DNA of 64,000 nucleotides from contig NZ_WBJR01000003.1 in NCBI RefSeq assembly GCF_009296185.1, positions 124,001 to 188,000 of the forward strand. Reading direction: 5' to 3'. Below are positions 27,598 through 35,895 of the stretch, piece after piece; within the stretch, counting starts at the first letter, position 1; every line of letters begins with the position of its first letter. The stretch comes from Hydrogenovibrio sp. JE_KL2 (GTDB lineage: Bacteria; Pseudomonadota; Gammaproteobacteria; Thiomicrospirales; Thiomicrospiraceae). The notes under the pieces are model-generated. The model had not been told where the DNA came from, did not search any database, and worked only from the letters and a program-made list of their open reading frames with translations. The position numbers and the translations under genes were made by a program.

Positions 27598-28017
27598 ATG
27601 GATAGAAAGATGAAAGCAAGCATTGTGGCAAAGGTTCCCTTCCATTTTCGAGGTGAGTTGCACGAACCTTCAGCAGTAATAGATTTGGAAGATTGGGCGC
27701 GTAGAAATCTGGATAAATTTGCGGACTTATATGGCTTGGTGGCAGAAGCAAGCGGTATGAATCCTTACGGTTATGAACTGGAAGTAATGGAAGTTTCTGA
27801 AATGGTGTTCGAGTCGCCTACCGGACGAGCAGTCGATTTCTATGATAGCGAAAATCAGCAGTTTGATTTTGATGGGTTTCGACAAGATTGGCGATTGGAG
27901 TTATCGTTCCAAGGATTAAACAGAATTTCCGAACAGTATTTGTCCGAGCCTCTGGTTAAAGGCTCGGAAATGCATCAAGCGCTTCAGGCGGCTTATCAAC
28001 TAGGCCAAAATGCTTAG
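27598..28017 (+). CDS. Conserved hypothetical protein
   Basis: A 139-residue acidic soluble protein that I do not recognise. It begins MDRKMKASIVAKVPFHFRGE; ATG 27610 is an alternative start and neither has a good ribosome-binding site. No signal peptide, membrane helix or catalytic motif is visible. Aromatic and acidic stretches (AVDFYDSENQQFDFDGF) are notable. It lies between the YeeE transporter (divergent) and a single 19-mer copy near carbonic anhydrase (convergent). Codon use resembles its neighbours, supporting a real gene. Confidence 0.65.
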   Translation: MDRKMKASIVAKVPFHFRGELHEPSAVIDLEDWARRNLDKFADLYGLVAEASGMNPYGYELEVMEVSEMVFESPTGRAVDFYDSENQQFDFDGFRQDWRLELSFQGLNRISEQYLSEPLVKGSEMHQALQAAYQLGQNA

Positions 28018-28025
28018 GTATCTAT

Positions 28026-28044
28026 AAAATCTGCCAGGTTGGGG
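28026..28044 (-). repeat. 19-mer dispersed repeat, single copy
   Basis: Exact minus-orientation copy (AAAATCTGCCAGGTTGGGG) between the convergent hypothetical gene and carbonic anhydrase; the extended left flank CTATAAAATC is shared with the copy at 60228. Confidence 0.9.
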
Positions 28045-28052
28045 GATTGGCT

Positions 28053-28718
28053 TTAGCAAAGTTCTCTAAGGACGGCTTTTTCTGCTGTTTCAATATTGTC
28101 GATGGTGACGTTCATGTTATGTAAACGACCATCTTTGATGTCATAGATAAAGCCGTGAATAGCCAGCTCCTGACCTTTTTCCCAAGCGTGACGAACAGCC
28201 GGGATGTGGGCGATATTTCGAACTTGTTCAACCACATTGATTTCACATAAGCGGTTTACCTTGGCCTTTTGACCCTTTTCTTCCCCAATGGTTTCCAGCT
28301 CTTTTCTGTTGTGGTGGTAGTACTTACGAATGGGGCGAATCCAGTGGTCGATTAAATCGGGGTTGGATTGTTGTAAGGCTGCCATAACGCCACCGCAACC
28401 ATAGTGACCATTGACGATAATGTGTTTGACTTTGAGTACTTCGACAGCATATTGGATAACGGTTAATACGTTCATATCGCTGGAGTTGACAAGGTTGGCA
28501 ATGTTTCGGTGGACGAAAATGGTACCAGGATCCATTTTCACAAGTTCGTTTGCGGGGACTCGGCTATCTGAGCATCCTATCCAGAGGTATTCAGGAGATT
28601 GTTGAGCAACAAGGCTTGAAAAAAAGCCGGGACGCTCGGCATTCATTTCTTTTATCCATTCCTCGTTGTTTTCAAAAAGTTGATCTATCGCCGAGTTACA
28701 ATCACATTTTTCGCACAT
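28053..28718 (-). CDS. can: Beta-class carbonic anhydrase
   Basis: Interconverts CO2 and bicarbonate; about 221 residues. Zinc ligands are in CSDSRVP (Cys, with the Asp-Arg dyad) and HYGCGG (His and Cys). The sequence is close in layout to E. coli Can, including FVHRNIANLV and ELNVVEQVRNIAHI. The start is placed at 28718 (MCEKCDC...) because GGGGAAGAG lies just upstream; longer in-frame starts lie in the preceding terminator. It lies just downstream of cbbO on the same strand but behind a terminator, so it is linked to, but transcribed apart from, the RuBisCO genes. Confidence 0.93.
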   Translation of the reverse strand: MCEKCDCNSAIDQLFENNEEWIKEMNAERPGFFSSLVAQQSPEYLWIGCSDSRVPANELVKMDPGTIFVHRNIANLVNSSDMNVLTVIQYAVEVLKVKHIIVNGHYGCGGVMAALQQSNPDLIDHWIRPIRKYYHHNRKELETIGEEKGQKAKVNRLCEINVVEQVRNIAHIPAVRHAWEKGQELAIHGFIYDIKDGRLHNMNVTIDNIETAEKAVLRELC

Positions 28719-28750
28719 TCTCTTCCCCATAATATGTCTTAAAAAGGCAT

Positions 28751-28774
28751 AAAAAATGCCCAAGAGATGGGCAT
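28751..28774 (-). terminator. Intrinsic terminator after cbbO
   Basis: On the minus strand TGCCCA-TCTCT-TGGGCA is followed by six T. It closes the cbb transcript before the carbonic anhydrase gene. Confidence 0.85.
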
Positions 28775-28815
28775 TGAGATTCGTCTATGACAGTAATTAT
28801 AGCGGATAGATGAAA

Positions 28816-31080
28816 TTAATGGGTTAATTTCATAAACACTTGCGGTAGCTGCTCCGGCAATTTTTCCACTTGATCAATGACGGTATACTGGTTGCCGAAG
28901 ATGGTTTCGACATACTCATCGGCGTTCGGGTCAAGCGTAATACAGTAGGAGTAGATACCTTCTGATTTGAGCTCTTCCACCGCCTTATGGGTGTCGTAGA
29001 TAAGTGTTTGCGGATCTTTGCTGTCAATATCTGCCGGTTCACCGTCAGTTAATATCAGCATCAACTTTTTCTCAGCCTGTTGCGCACTTAGGTAATGCGC
29101 GGCATGACGCATGGCGGCGCCCATACGGGTTGAGTAGGATGCTTCCATCGCAGCAATACGTGCTTTCACTTCACTAGTGTAACCTTCCGAATAGCCTTTG
29201 ATGTGCTGGTAACGCACTTCATGACGTGTATCCGAGCAGAACCCGGCAATCGCAAATTTATCGCCTAGTTGTTCAACTGTCCACGAGGTGATAGCCAAGG
29301 CTTCCTCGGAAAGCTCCAGTAAGGTTTGTCCGGTTTCCTGGTTGCGTTCGTTCAGTGATTGTGACGTATCAACCAACAACATCACTGCAATATTGCGGCT
29401 GTCTGTGGTGTGGCTGTAATTGATACGCGGATCAGGTGCTTGACCGCTCTTGAAATCAATGACAGAACGCAACGCAATATCTAGATCCAGCTCTTCACCT
29501 TCTTCTTGGAAACGAATACGTTTTTTGTTTTGTGGTTTTAGCATTTCAATCATCTTTTTCAAACGATTGGCCAAGTCACTGTGTTTTTCCATTAAGCGGT
29601 CAACTTTGCCCGCGTCTCCTGATGGGTGAAGACGCTCGTAGACGGTTGTCCAGTCAGGGCGATAGCCTTCGGAAATATAGTCCCATTCATCGTAATGACG
29701 TGGCGGCAAGCCCCCTTCATTTTCGACAACTTTTTCTTCGTTCTCATATTCGTTAGGGAGAATTTCGTCTGGCTCGTCGTACTCCTCGTAGAAAAACCAG
29801 ATACAACGGTTGTCGTCACGATAAGAGATTTCAGTATCGTCAAAGAACATGCTCGGCATACTGTCCGATGATTGCTTGCGGGATTTAACATAGAAATCAA
29901 TGCCAAGTTCCGCCATATCGGCAGTGGTCGAGTTCTCACCCTTTTCAGCCATGAGCGTGTGAAAACGTTGACGGAAGTCTTCCAATAATGGGTTTTCTGG
30001 ATCAAAGCTCTCATCCAAAAGGGCGCGAGACATACGAGTAGCACGGTAGCGCAAACAGGATTGTTTTGTGTCGTCGCAGGCGCCTTTTTCCGGGTAAGGG
30101 TGAAGCGCCAAGAACAATTTTTTTAGACCAGGGTATTTTTGTATCGCCAGATACTCAACGCGACTGTCTTCGAATATGGAAATAAACAACTGCATATGTG
30201 GCGCATAGTTGTCCGCCATGAGTTGTGTTGACCATTTATGGTGCGCCATCATGTGCGCTAGGGTGGCTCGATAGCGGTCAATACCGGAAATGCCATTCTC
30301 TTTGTCGTACACGTCTGGAATAGCAATCAAGGTGTCGTCAAGGTAAGGCACTGGTTTACGTAACTGATCGAATGCGGTAGAAAATGTTTGGAACGGCAAG
30401 TCGCACTCCCACAAACACTCTTTTAGCATATCCATGTGGCGTTCAACATCCTTAAAGGTTGTGCCTTTACGCTCACGGGTAATAATACTTTTGGCGTCAT
30501 GCGATTCTAACTTGAAATACGCAATTTGTTCTTCTGGAGCATTCAGATAATTGCGCGCACCGTAATCGATAAAGTTGCGAATGCCATCCAGACACAATTT
30601 AGAAATCAGTTGTGGCATGGATTCAAGCAATGCCACCATTCCAGGACTTTCATATAAAGAATGATGACCATGGATCACGGTTTGGGTTTTATCGACATAT
30701 TCATCGATGATATCCAGATAGTGCTGAAGATCCTCAACCGTATCAATGCGGCGGCAAACAGTGCTCAGAGAATTCAAAAAGGGAATCAGGGCTTTTTTGT
30801 TAGGGCTACGTGCCAACAGGTATCCGTAGTCCGCAATCATTTTGTTGGTGCCTTGTCCGAAATGGGAGGCGATATCCGGCATGACTTCCATAAACACCAA
30901 AACAGGCTCGACACCCTGACCGATTTTGCAAAGGAAGTTTGCGCTGTCTAAATAAGCCTCGACACCTTGTGGCGATAGCTTAGACGCTGCATTTTCGATT
31001 AGGTCGGGAAATAGCTCGATTGCCTTCGGAAATTTACAGGTAAACTTTTCTTGATATTCAGCAAATAATTCTTCATTCAT
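28816..31080 (-). CDS. cbbO: RuBisCO activation protein CbbO (VWA domain)
   Basis: A 754-residue adaptor that works with the AAA+ protein CbbQ to remove inhibitory sugar phosphates from RuBisCO. The N-terminal half contains the CbbO-specific helical region. The C-terminal third is a von Willebrand A domain with a MIDAS motif VDTSQSLN near residue 565, followed by ILTDGEPAD. It lies downstream of cbbQ with a 169-base gap that contains a hairpin element (31145-31234). Length and organisation fit CbbO of form II RuBisCO clusters. Confidence 0.93.
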   Translation of the reverse strand: MNEELFAEYQEKFTCKFPKAIELFPDLIENAASKLSPQGVEAYLDSANFLCKIGQGVEPVLVFMEVMPDIASHFGQGTNKMIADYGYLLARSPNKKALIPFLNSLSTVCRRIDTVEDLQHYLDIIDEYVDKTQTVIHGHHSLYESPGMVALLESMPQLISKLCLDGIRNFIDYGARNYLNAPEEQIAYFKLESHDAKSIITRERKGTTFKDVERHMDMLKECLWECDLPFQTFSTAFDQLRKPVPYLDDTLIAIPDVYDKENGISGIDRYRATLAHMMAHHKWSTQLMADNYAPHMQLFISIFEDSRVEYLAIQKYPGLKKLFLALHPYPEKGACDDTKQSCLRYRATRMSRALLDESFDPENPLLEDFRQRFHTLMAEKGENSTTADMAELGIDFYVKSRKQSSDSMPSMFFDDTEISYRDDNRCIWFFYEEYDEPDEILPNEYENEEKVVENEGGLPPRHYDEWDYISEGYRPDWTTVYERLHPSGDAGKVDRLMEKHSDLANRLKKMIEMLKPQNKKRIRFQEEGEELDLDIALRSVIDFKSGQAPDPRINYSHTTDSRNIAVMLLVDTSQSLNERNQETGQTLLELSEEALAITSWTVEQLGDKFAIAGFCSDTRHEVRYQHIKGYSEGYTSEVKARIAAMEASYSTRMGAAMRHAAHYLSAQQAEKKLMLILTDGEPADIDSKDPQTLIYDTHKAVEELKSEGIYSYCITLDPNADEYVETIFGNQYTVIDQVEKLPEQLPQVFMKLTH

Positions 31081-31144
31081 ACTTAAACGCTCACGTTTAA
31101 TTGGAAAGTATTCTATTTAAAATAGAAATCATTGAATTTAGGTG

Positions 31145-31234
31145 GGCTGACTTTGAGTGCTGCGTCAAACTTGTCGAAGGCGTATACAAAGCGTATAGAC
31201 CCGAAACCAGTTGTGTGCAGCGCAAAAAGCAGCC
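31145..31234. repeat. Imperfect palindrome between cbbQ and cbbO
   Basis: GGCTG (31145) pairs with CAGCC (31230), GCTGC (31159) with GCAGC (31217), and the centre GCGTATAC-aaa-GCGTATAG is a near repeat/palindrome. It carries GCGTCAAACTTG, faintly like the ACTTG core at 17646 and 46764. It is a REP/MITE-like hairpin in the untranslated gap of the operon and could affect read-through or mRNA stability. Confidence 0.55.
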
Positions 31235-31249
31235 AGCTAAAACAATGAA

Positions 31250-32050
31250 TTAGCCGAAAATCATCTCGATGGTGTTGTCTAGTGTTTGGCGAATATCTGC
31301 ATCATCAGTGATTGGACGAACCAAAGCCATTTTACAAGCTTCAACAGGTGTAATACCTTGGTTGATCAGCATGGCTGCATAGACCATCAAACGAGTTGAA
31401 ATTCCTTCATCCAAACCGTGACCTTTAAGGTTACGAGCCGCTTCACCGATTTGTACCAATTTTTTAGCGACATCCGCATCGACTTGACCTTCTTTTTGCA
31501 AGATATGGGCTTCAACATCGGGAGCAGCATAGTCAAAGTCCAAAGCGCAGAAACGTTGTTTCGTCGACTGCTTGAGGTCTTTCATTAAAGATTGGTAGCC
31601 AGGGTTGTAGGAAATAACCAATTGGAAGTCAGGGTGCGCTTTGATCAACTCTCCTTTTTTATCCAAAGAAAGTTCGCGGCGGTGGTCAGTCAATGCATGG
31701 ATAACAACCATCGTATCTTGGCGCGCTTCAACGATTTCATCCAAGTAGCAGATTGCGCCATAGCGGGCAGCAAGGGTTAGAGGACCATCAACCCAACGCG
31801 TGCCGTTGGCATCCAATAAGTAACGGCCTACCAAGTCAGAAGCGGTAATGTCTTCGTTACAAGATACGGTGATGATTGGTTTGCCAAGTTTCCATGCCAT
31901 ATGTTCGACAAAACGAGATTTACCACAACCAGTCGGGCCTTTAACCATGACAGGTAGTCTTTGCGCATAAGCGGCTTCATATAACTCAACTTCATTAGAT
32001 TGAGCATCGTAAAAAGGTTCGTTATCAATTTTGTATTGTGAAATGTCCAT
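31250..32050 (-). CDS. cbbQ: RuBisCO activation AAA+ ATPase CbbQ
   Basis: A 266-residue MoxR-type AAA+ ATPase that drives remodelling of inhibited RuBisCO with CbbO. Walker A GPTGCGKSRF is at about 39-48, Walker B YLDEIVEARQD at about 106, sensor I region VISYNPGYQ. The start is set at 32050 (MDISQYKID) since ACGGGGAAC precedes it; a longer start at 32068 covers that site. It lies after cbbM and its terminator, so it is expressed at a lower level by read-through. Confidence 0.95.
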   Translation of the reverse strand: MDISQYKIDNEPFYDAQSNEVELYEAAYAQRLPVMVKGPTGCGKSRFVEHMAWKLGKPIITVSCNEDITASDLVGRYLLDANGTRWVDGPLTLAARYGAICYLDEIVEARQDTMVVIHALTDHRRELSLDKKGELIKAHPDFQLVISYNPGYQSLMKDLKQSTKQRFCALDFDYAAPDVEAHILQKEGQVDADVAKKLVQIGEAARNLKGHGLDEGISTRLMVYAAMLINQGITPVEACKMALVRPITDDADIRQTLDNTIEMIFG

Positions 32051-32210
32051 ATTTGTTCCCCGTAACATTTATGGTTGATAAATTTGAACGGCAAGCTATG
32101 TTTTCAAGCCGCACTTGGTCGTGGTTTATAAAGTTATTTAGGCTTGTGATCTTAAAAAGATGGCAGGCCCAAATAACCTTTAAAATTAGTAGGTTTTTGT
32201 CTAGAAGGTT

Positions 32211-32242
32211 AAAAAAACCCCTGCCGAAGCAGAGGTTTTTTT
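32211..32242 (-). terminator. Terminator between cbbM and cbbQ
   Basis: Minus-strand stem CCTCTGC-TTCG-GCAGGGG with a UUCG-type loop, preceded by seven A and followed by seven T. It should end most cbbM transcripts before cbbQO, allowing RuBisCO to be made in large excess over its activase. Confidence 0.85.
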
Positions 32243-32274
32243 GAGTGTTAAATAATTCTTCCCTGCGGAATGGA

Positions 32275-33675
32275 TTATTTATGTACCCCCAATTTTTCTC
32301 TCCAGCCTGGGAAGATTTTGTCTGCATCACCAGGGAAAGATTCAAATGCGCGAGCGAATTCTGGGTGCTCTTTCGCGTATTCGATTGGGTCCGCACCAGT
32401 TTTCCAACAGTCATAAGCTTGACCTAGTGAGATACCACCAGCTGCTGGAGAATCGATGTGACCGAATGAACCACCACCACAAGTGTTGATAACGTTACCG
32501 TGACCTAGGTTTTCGAAGAAACCAGGAAGACGTAGCGCGTTCATACCACCAGAGATGATTGGTGTAGTAGGCTTCATGCCGTACCACTTCTGATAGAAGT
32601 AAGGTCCTTGACACTCGTCACGCTCAAGCATGTAAGCTAGTACGCGCTCGTCATTGTGACCTTCCATTTTACCGTAACCCATAGTACCTGTGTGGATACC
32701 AGAAGCACCCATCAAACGAGCAAGCTTCATGTAACATAGTGGATCCATACCCATAGGTGACTTATAAGAAGTTACCGCACCATGACCTGCACGGTGGAAG
32801 TGTAGGTAAGTATCAGGGAAAGCACGACGTGAAGTTGTTACACCAGCTGGACCAGTTACGAAACCGTCAACTAGGAATGCAACGTGCTTTTCGTTACCGT
32901 ACTTAGCGAATTCACTAAGAACATACTCACCACGCTTGATCATTTCTTCGTGGAAGTCAGCAGTTACGTTAGCAGAGAAAAGTTTTGCTTGACCAGTAGC
33001 TTGTTGAGCACGGTCCATAGCTTCTGCAACTTTAGGAATAACAACTTCCATTGGACAGAAGTTTTGGTTAGCTTGTGGTTCATCGTTCTTGATGAAGTCA
33101 CCACCTAGCCAGAAGTCATAACATGCTTTCGCGAATGGCTCAGGACGTAGACCTAGTTTTGGCTTGATGATTGTACCAGCGATGTAACCACCATCAACTT
33201 CTGGACGACCTAGAACTTTCCATAGGTCAGAAATGTCAGTTGCTGGACCGTCGAAACGTTTAACCATTTTCTCAGGAACCAAGAAGTCCAACATACGTAG
33301 ACCTTCGTGGTCACCCATCCCTTGGTTGTTACCAAGAATCAAAGACCACATGTGAGAAACATTGTAGTGACCGTCGATTAGGTTAGGGTCAAATAGGTCA
33401 ACAGGGTAAGCGATCTTCATCAGACCACCTTTGTCACCAAATGCCGCTTCGTCGATTTCATAAACCAATGCATCAACACCACGAGTGAAGTCATCAGTTG
33501 TAGAAACTTCTACGTTAGTACCAGTTGAAGATTCAGCAGCAACGTGAGCAGCTACTTCAAGGAAGCCATAACCAGCAGCAGGTTTTAGACGGTATGCAAC
33601 TAGCAGGTGGTTACCATCAGCAACCAATTTCTCTTCAGTTAGAGTTAAGTCAGCGTAACGATTAGACTGATCCAT
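32275..33675 (-). CDS. cbbM: Form II ribulose-bisphosphate carboxylase large subunit
   Basis: A 466-residue form II RuBisCO fixing CO2 onto ribulose-1,5-bisphosphate; active as L2 or L2-multimers without small subunits. Active-site blocks: [12 protein letters not shown] (catalytic Lys), [18 protein letters not shown] (carbamylated Lys with metal ligands Asp, Glu), HFHRAGHGA and [15 protein letters not shown] (phosphate-binding). AAGAGGTAAG precedes the ATG. Codon use is notably uniform compared with neighbours, as expected of a highly expressed gene. The LysR gene upstream (CbbR-type) probably controls it. Confidence 0.98.
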   Translation of the reverse strand: MDQSNRYADLTLTEEKLVADGNHLLVAYRLKPAAGYGFLEVAAHVAAESSTGTNVEVSTTDDFTRGVDALVYEIDEAAFGDKGGLMKIAYPVDLFDPNLIDGHYNVSHMWSLILGNNQGMGDHEGLRMLDFLVPEKMVKRFDGPATDISDLWKVLGRPEVDGGYIAGTIIKPKLGLRPEPFAKACYDFWLGGDFIKNDEPQANQNFCPMEVVIPKVAEAMDRAQQATGQAKLFSANVTADFHEEMIKRGEYVLSEFAKYGNEKHVAFLVDGFVTGPAGVTTSRRAFPDTYLHFHRAGHGAVTSYKSPMGMDPLCYMKLARLMGASGIHTGTMGYGKMEGHNDERVLAYMLERDECQGPYFYQKWYGMKPTTPIISGGMNALRLPGFFENLGHGNVINTCGGGSFGHIDSPAAGGISLGQAYDCWKTGADPIEYAKEHPEFARAFESFPGDADKIFPGWREKLGVHK

Positions 33676-33810
33676 TTTTCTTACCTCTTATGTTTAGGCG
33701 GTGATCACAAAGGTCAACAGGCCCGTTTTTTTTATTGGCTCAGATGGTACTTAATTGATTTCTATAAAAAATTAAGTTTCAAGTGAACCAATCCCGAAAT
33801 TTGAAGTGCC

Positions 33811-33858
33811 ATTATAGGGAAAGAGTAGGATAAGTTAAAATCAATAATTTTGATTATT
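33811..33858 (-). promoter_or_regulatory. Probable cbbM promoter and CbbR-type site
   Basis: On the minus strand a perfect TATAAT (33811-33816) sits 16 bases from TTAACT (33833-33838). Just upstream is AATCA-n7-TGATT (33839-33855), an AT-rich inverted repeat of the LysR T-n11-A kind. The arrangement places a CbbR activator next to the -35 box. The leader RNA would be about 130 bases. Confidence 0.6.
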
Positions 33859-33878
33859 AGTATAGTTCTTAAGCTATA

Positions 33879-34823
33879 TCAGGAAAAGAGGGAAAATGCT
33901 TTGTCGCTCATTTTTTGCCCCTCGACTTTGAGAAGCTCAATCATCTTTTCAGCGGCGATAGAGAGGTCTTTGCCCTTGGGGTAAGTGAGATACCAGTGAC
34001 GGTTAATGGGGAAACCTTTAACATTGAGGATTGAGATTTCACCTGTTTCGATTTCTTTCATGAGGGTTGGAATAGAGGCGACAGTAATACCCAGGTTTTG
34101 CAATAACCCTAGACGAATCGCTTCATTTCCGCCTAACACCATTTTGATTTTAGGTTGAAAATCAAATTGTTTAAAGACATTGTCGATTTGTGCGCGGATA
34201 CCTGATCCCGTTTCTCTCATCAAGAATGCTTCATCGGTTAAATCTTGAATGCGCAGTTTCTTGCCAACTAAAGGGTGGCTACTGTTGGCGACAAAAGCAA
34301 GAGGGTTTAGTGCAATTCGAGATGAATTGACGTTCAGGTCTTCAGGCGGTTGACCCAAAAGGTAGAAGTCATCTTTGTTCTCATTGAGCCTTTCCAGTAG
34401 GTTTTCTTTGTTACCAACGCGCATTAATACGGTGACATCAGGATAGGCTTGCGAGAATTTATGAATGACTTCCGGTACGAAGTATTGGGCAGTTGAAATG
34501 ACCGACATCTTAACACTACCGCCGGAGAAGCCTTTGAGGTGGTTTATCTTTTGTTCAACGGTCGATAATTGTGACAAAATCACGTTACAGGCATCGTAAA
34601 GAATTTTGCCGGCTTCAGTCAGATAGACTTTGCGACCTATTTGTTCGAATAGGGGAACTTCAAGAATATCGGATAGCTTTTTCACCTGCATGGAAACCGT
34701 TGGTTGTGTCAGGTGAAGTTGCTCGGCAGCCTTAGAAAAGCTTTGATTGTTAGCGATACACTCAAAAACTTGAAGTTGTCTTAGAGTGGCATTTCGGGCA
34801 AGCTGAGCAATTTTTTCAGGCAT
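33879..34823 (-). CDS. cbbR: LysR family regulator, CbbR-type
   Basis: A 314-residue LysR regulator. The HTH is at about 15-75 (TLRQLQVFECIANNQSFSKAAEQLHLTQPTVSMQVKKLSD), a close match to CbbR N-termini. The effector domain follows from about 95. It sits directly upstream of cbbM in the same orientation, not divergently as in many cbb clusters. It starts 11 bases after the ComFB-family gene, so the two are likely one transcript. Regulation of cbbM in response to metabolite state is the expected role. Confidence 0.9.
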   Translation of the reverse strand: MPEKIAQLARNATLRQLQVFECIANNQSFSKAAEQLHLTQPTVSMQVKKLSDILEVPLFEQIGRKVYLTEAGKILYDACNVILSQLSTVEQKINHLKGFSGGSVKMSVISTAQYFVPEVIHKFSQAYPDVTVLMRVGNKENLLERLNENKDDFYLLGQPPEDLNVNSSRIALNPLAFVANSSHPLVGKKLRIQDLTDEAFLMRETGSGIRAQIDNVFKQFDFQPKIKMVLGGNEAIRLGLLQNLGITVASIPTLMKEIETGEISILNVKGFPINRHWYLTYPKGKDLSIAAEKMIELLKVEGQKMSDKAFSLFS

Positions 34824-34834
34824 AGTGAATGAGC

Positions 34835-35107
34835 TTATTCTTCGATATCATCTAGTTTTCTGATTTTTTTGTAAGCTTTTTTGACGGCTTGTTTCACGCG
34901 TTCTTCGACTTCATGATGCTCTTGTCCGGACATGTAAAAAGACATATCAATATCGTAGCGAATATATTTGGGTGGAATACGGTTGAGAGCGATGCAAGCC
35001 ATATCGGCCAATTGGTTTTCCGTCAGACCGGATCTTAGATAATTCTCATTGATTTCGTCGAATACTTTTTTTTCATAAAAGTTGTGAACACTTTCCAAAT
35101 CAGACAT
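34835..35107 (-). CDS. ComFB family protein
   Basis: A 90-residue protein of the late-competence ComFB family; the block ENQLADMACIALNRIPPKYI matches the family centre. The start at 35107 (MSDLESV) follows GGAGG by five bases, better than 35134. Some cyanobacterial ComFB proteins have been reported to bind cyclic dinucleotides (from memory; not checked). It precedes cbbR on the same strand with 11 bases between, an unusual pairing that may link a signal to carbon-fixation control. The cysteine pair found in some members is absent. Confidence 0.75.
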   Translation of the reverse strand: MSDLESVHNFYEKKVFDEINENYLRSGLTENQLADMACIALNRIPPKYIRYDIDMSFYMSGQEHHEVEERVKQAVKKAYKKIRKLDDIEE

Positions 35108-35333
35108 CGAAACCTCCAGTGGCATAGATTGCATGCATTGCTTTCAAAACATCATAATGAATTTTTGCAAGCTAAGGAAGGGATTTATCCAATATAAGCG
35201 AAAAGCGCCTTGGTCTGAGTGTAAATTGAGGCGATAGCTTGCTTCTTGCTGGGTAAGTGATGATAATCGGTTACAACAAGTGGTGAATGTGGCGCCACTG
35301 ATTTCAGCACTATTTTGAAAGAGACCTTACATC

Positions 35334-35801
35334 ATGCAATTTCTATATAGTTTGGCCAGTTTCGCGCATTTGCTTGCTGCCATTTTGTGGGTTGGCGGTA
35401 TTTTTTTAGTTTATATGGTATTTCGCCCGGTGGCGATGCAGTTGGAACCACCCCAAAGATTGACGATGTTCTTGGGGATTTTCAACAAATTCTTTCCTTG
35501 GGTTTGGGGATTTATCTTTGTATTGATTGTCTCTGGCTATGCGGATTGGATTTTAAAACTGGGTGGCTTTGATCGTGCGCAGCTCTATGTCATCGCAATG
35601 GAAGTGATAGGCTGGATCATGGTTATTCTGTTTGCTTGGCTTTACTTCGTATTTTTTAGGCGTTTTAAAAAATACGTTGAAGAAGAGAATTTTGCCGAGG
35701 CAGGAAAGGTGCTGAATACCAAAATGCGTCCGATTATCGTGACAAATCTTTGGTTAGGAATATTGGAAGCCTTTATAGGTGTGTCAGGTGCTTACTTTTG
35801 A
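35334..35801 (+). CDS. CopD-like/DUF4149-type membrane protein
   Basis: A 155-residue inner-membrane protein with four predicted helices (about 8-28, 48-70, 80-105, 135-153). HLLAAILWVGGIFLVYMVFRPVA resembles the N-terminal motif of CopD and related small membrane proteins, with possible heme- or copper-binding His. It is a single gene, divergent from comFB, with its own terminator. Function unknown; the family call is tentative. Confidence 0.7.
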   Translation: MQFLYSLASFAHLLAAILWVGGIFLVYMVFRPVAMQLEPPQRLTMFLGIFNKFFPWVWGFIFVLIVSGYADWILKLGGFDRAQLYVIAMEVIGWIMVILFAWLYFVFFRRFKKYVEEENFAEAGKVLNTKMRPIIVTNLWLGILEAFIGVSGAYF

Positions 35802-35822
35802 AGGCAGGGGTTTGACCAAAAG

Positions 35823-35850
35823 AAAAGGCAACCAGTAGGTTGCCTTTTTT
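35823..35850 (+). terminator. Intrinsic terminator
   Basis: GGCAACC-AGTA-GGTTGCC with flanking AAAA and six T, after the CopD-like gene. With A tract upstream it can also work for purD on the opposite strand. Confidence 0.85.
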
Positions 35851-35895
35851 GTTTCTAGCGTTGATTCGCTTAAGTAAGATTGAAACCAGATTTAC

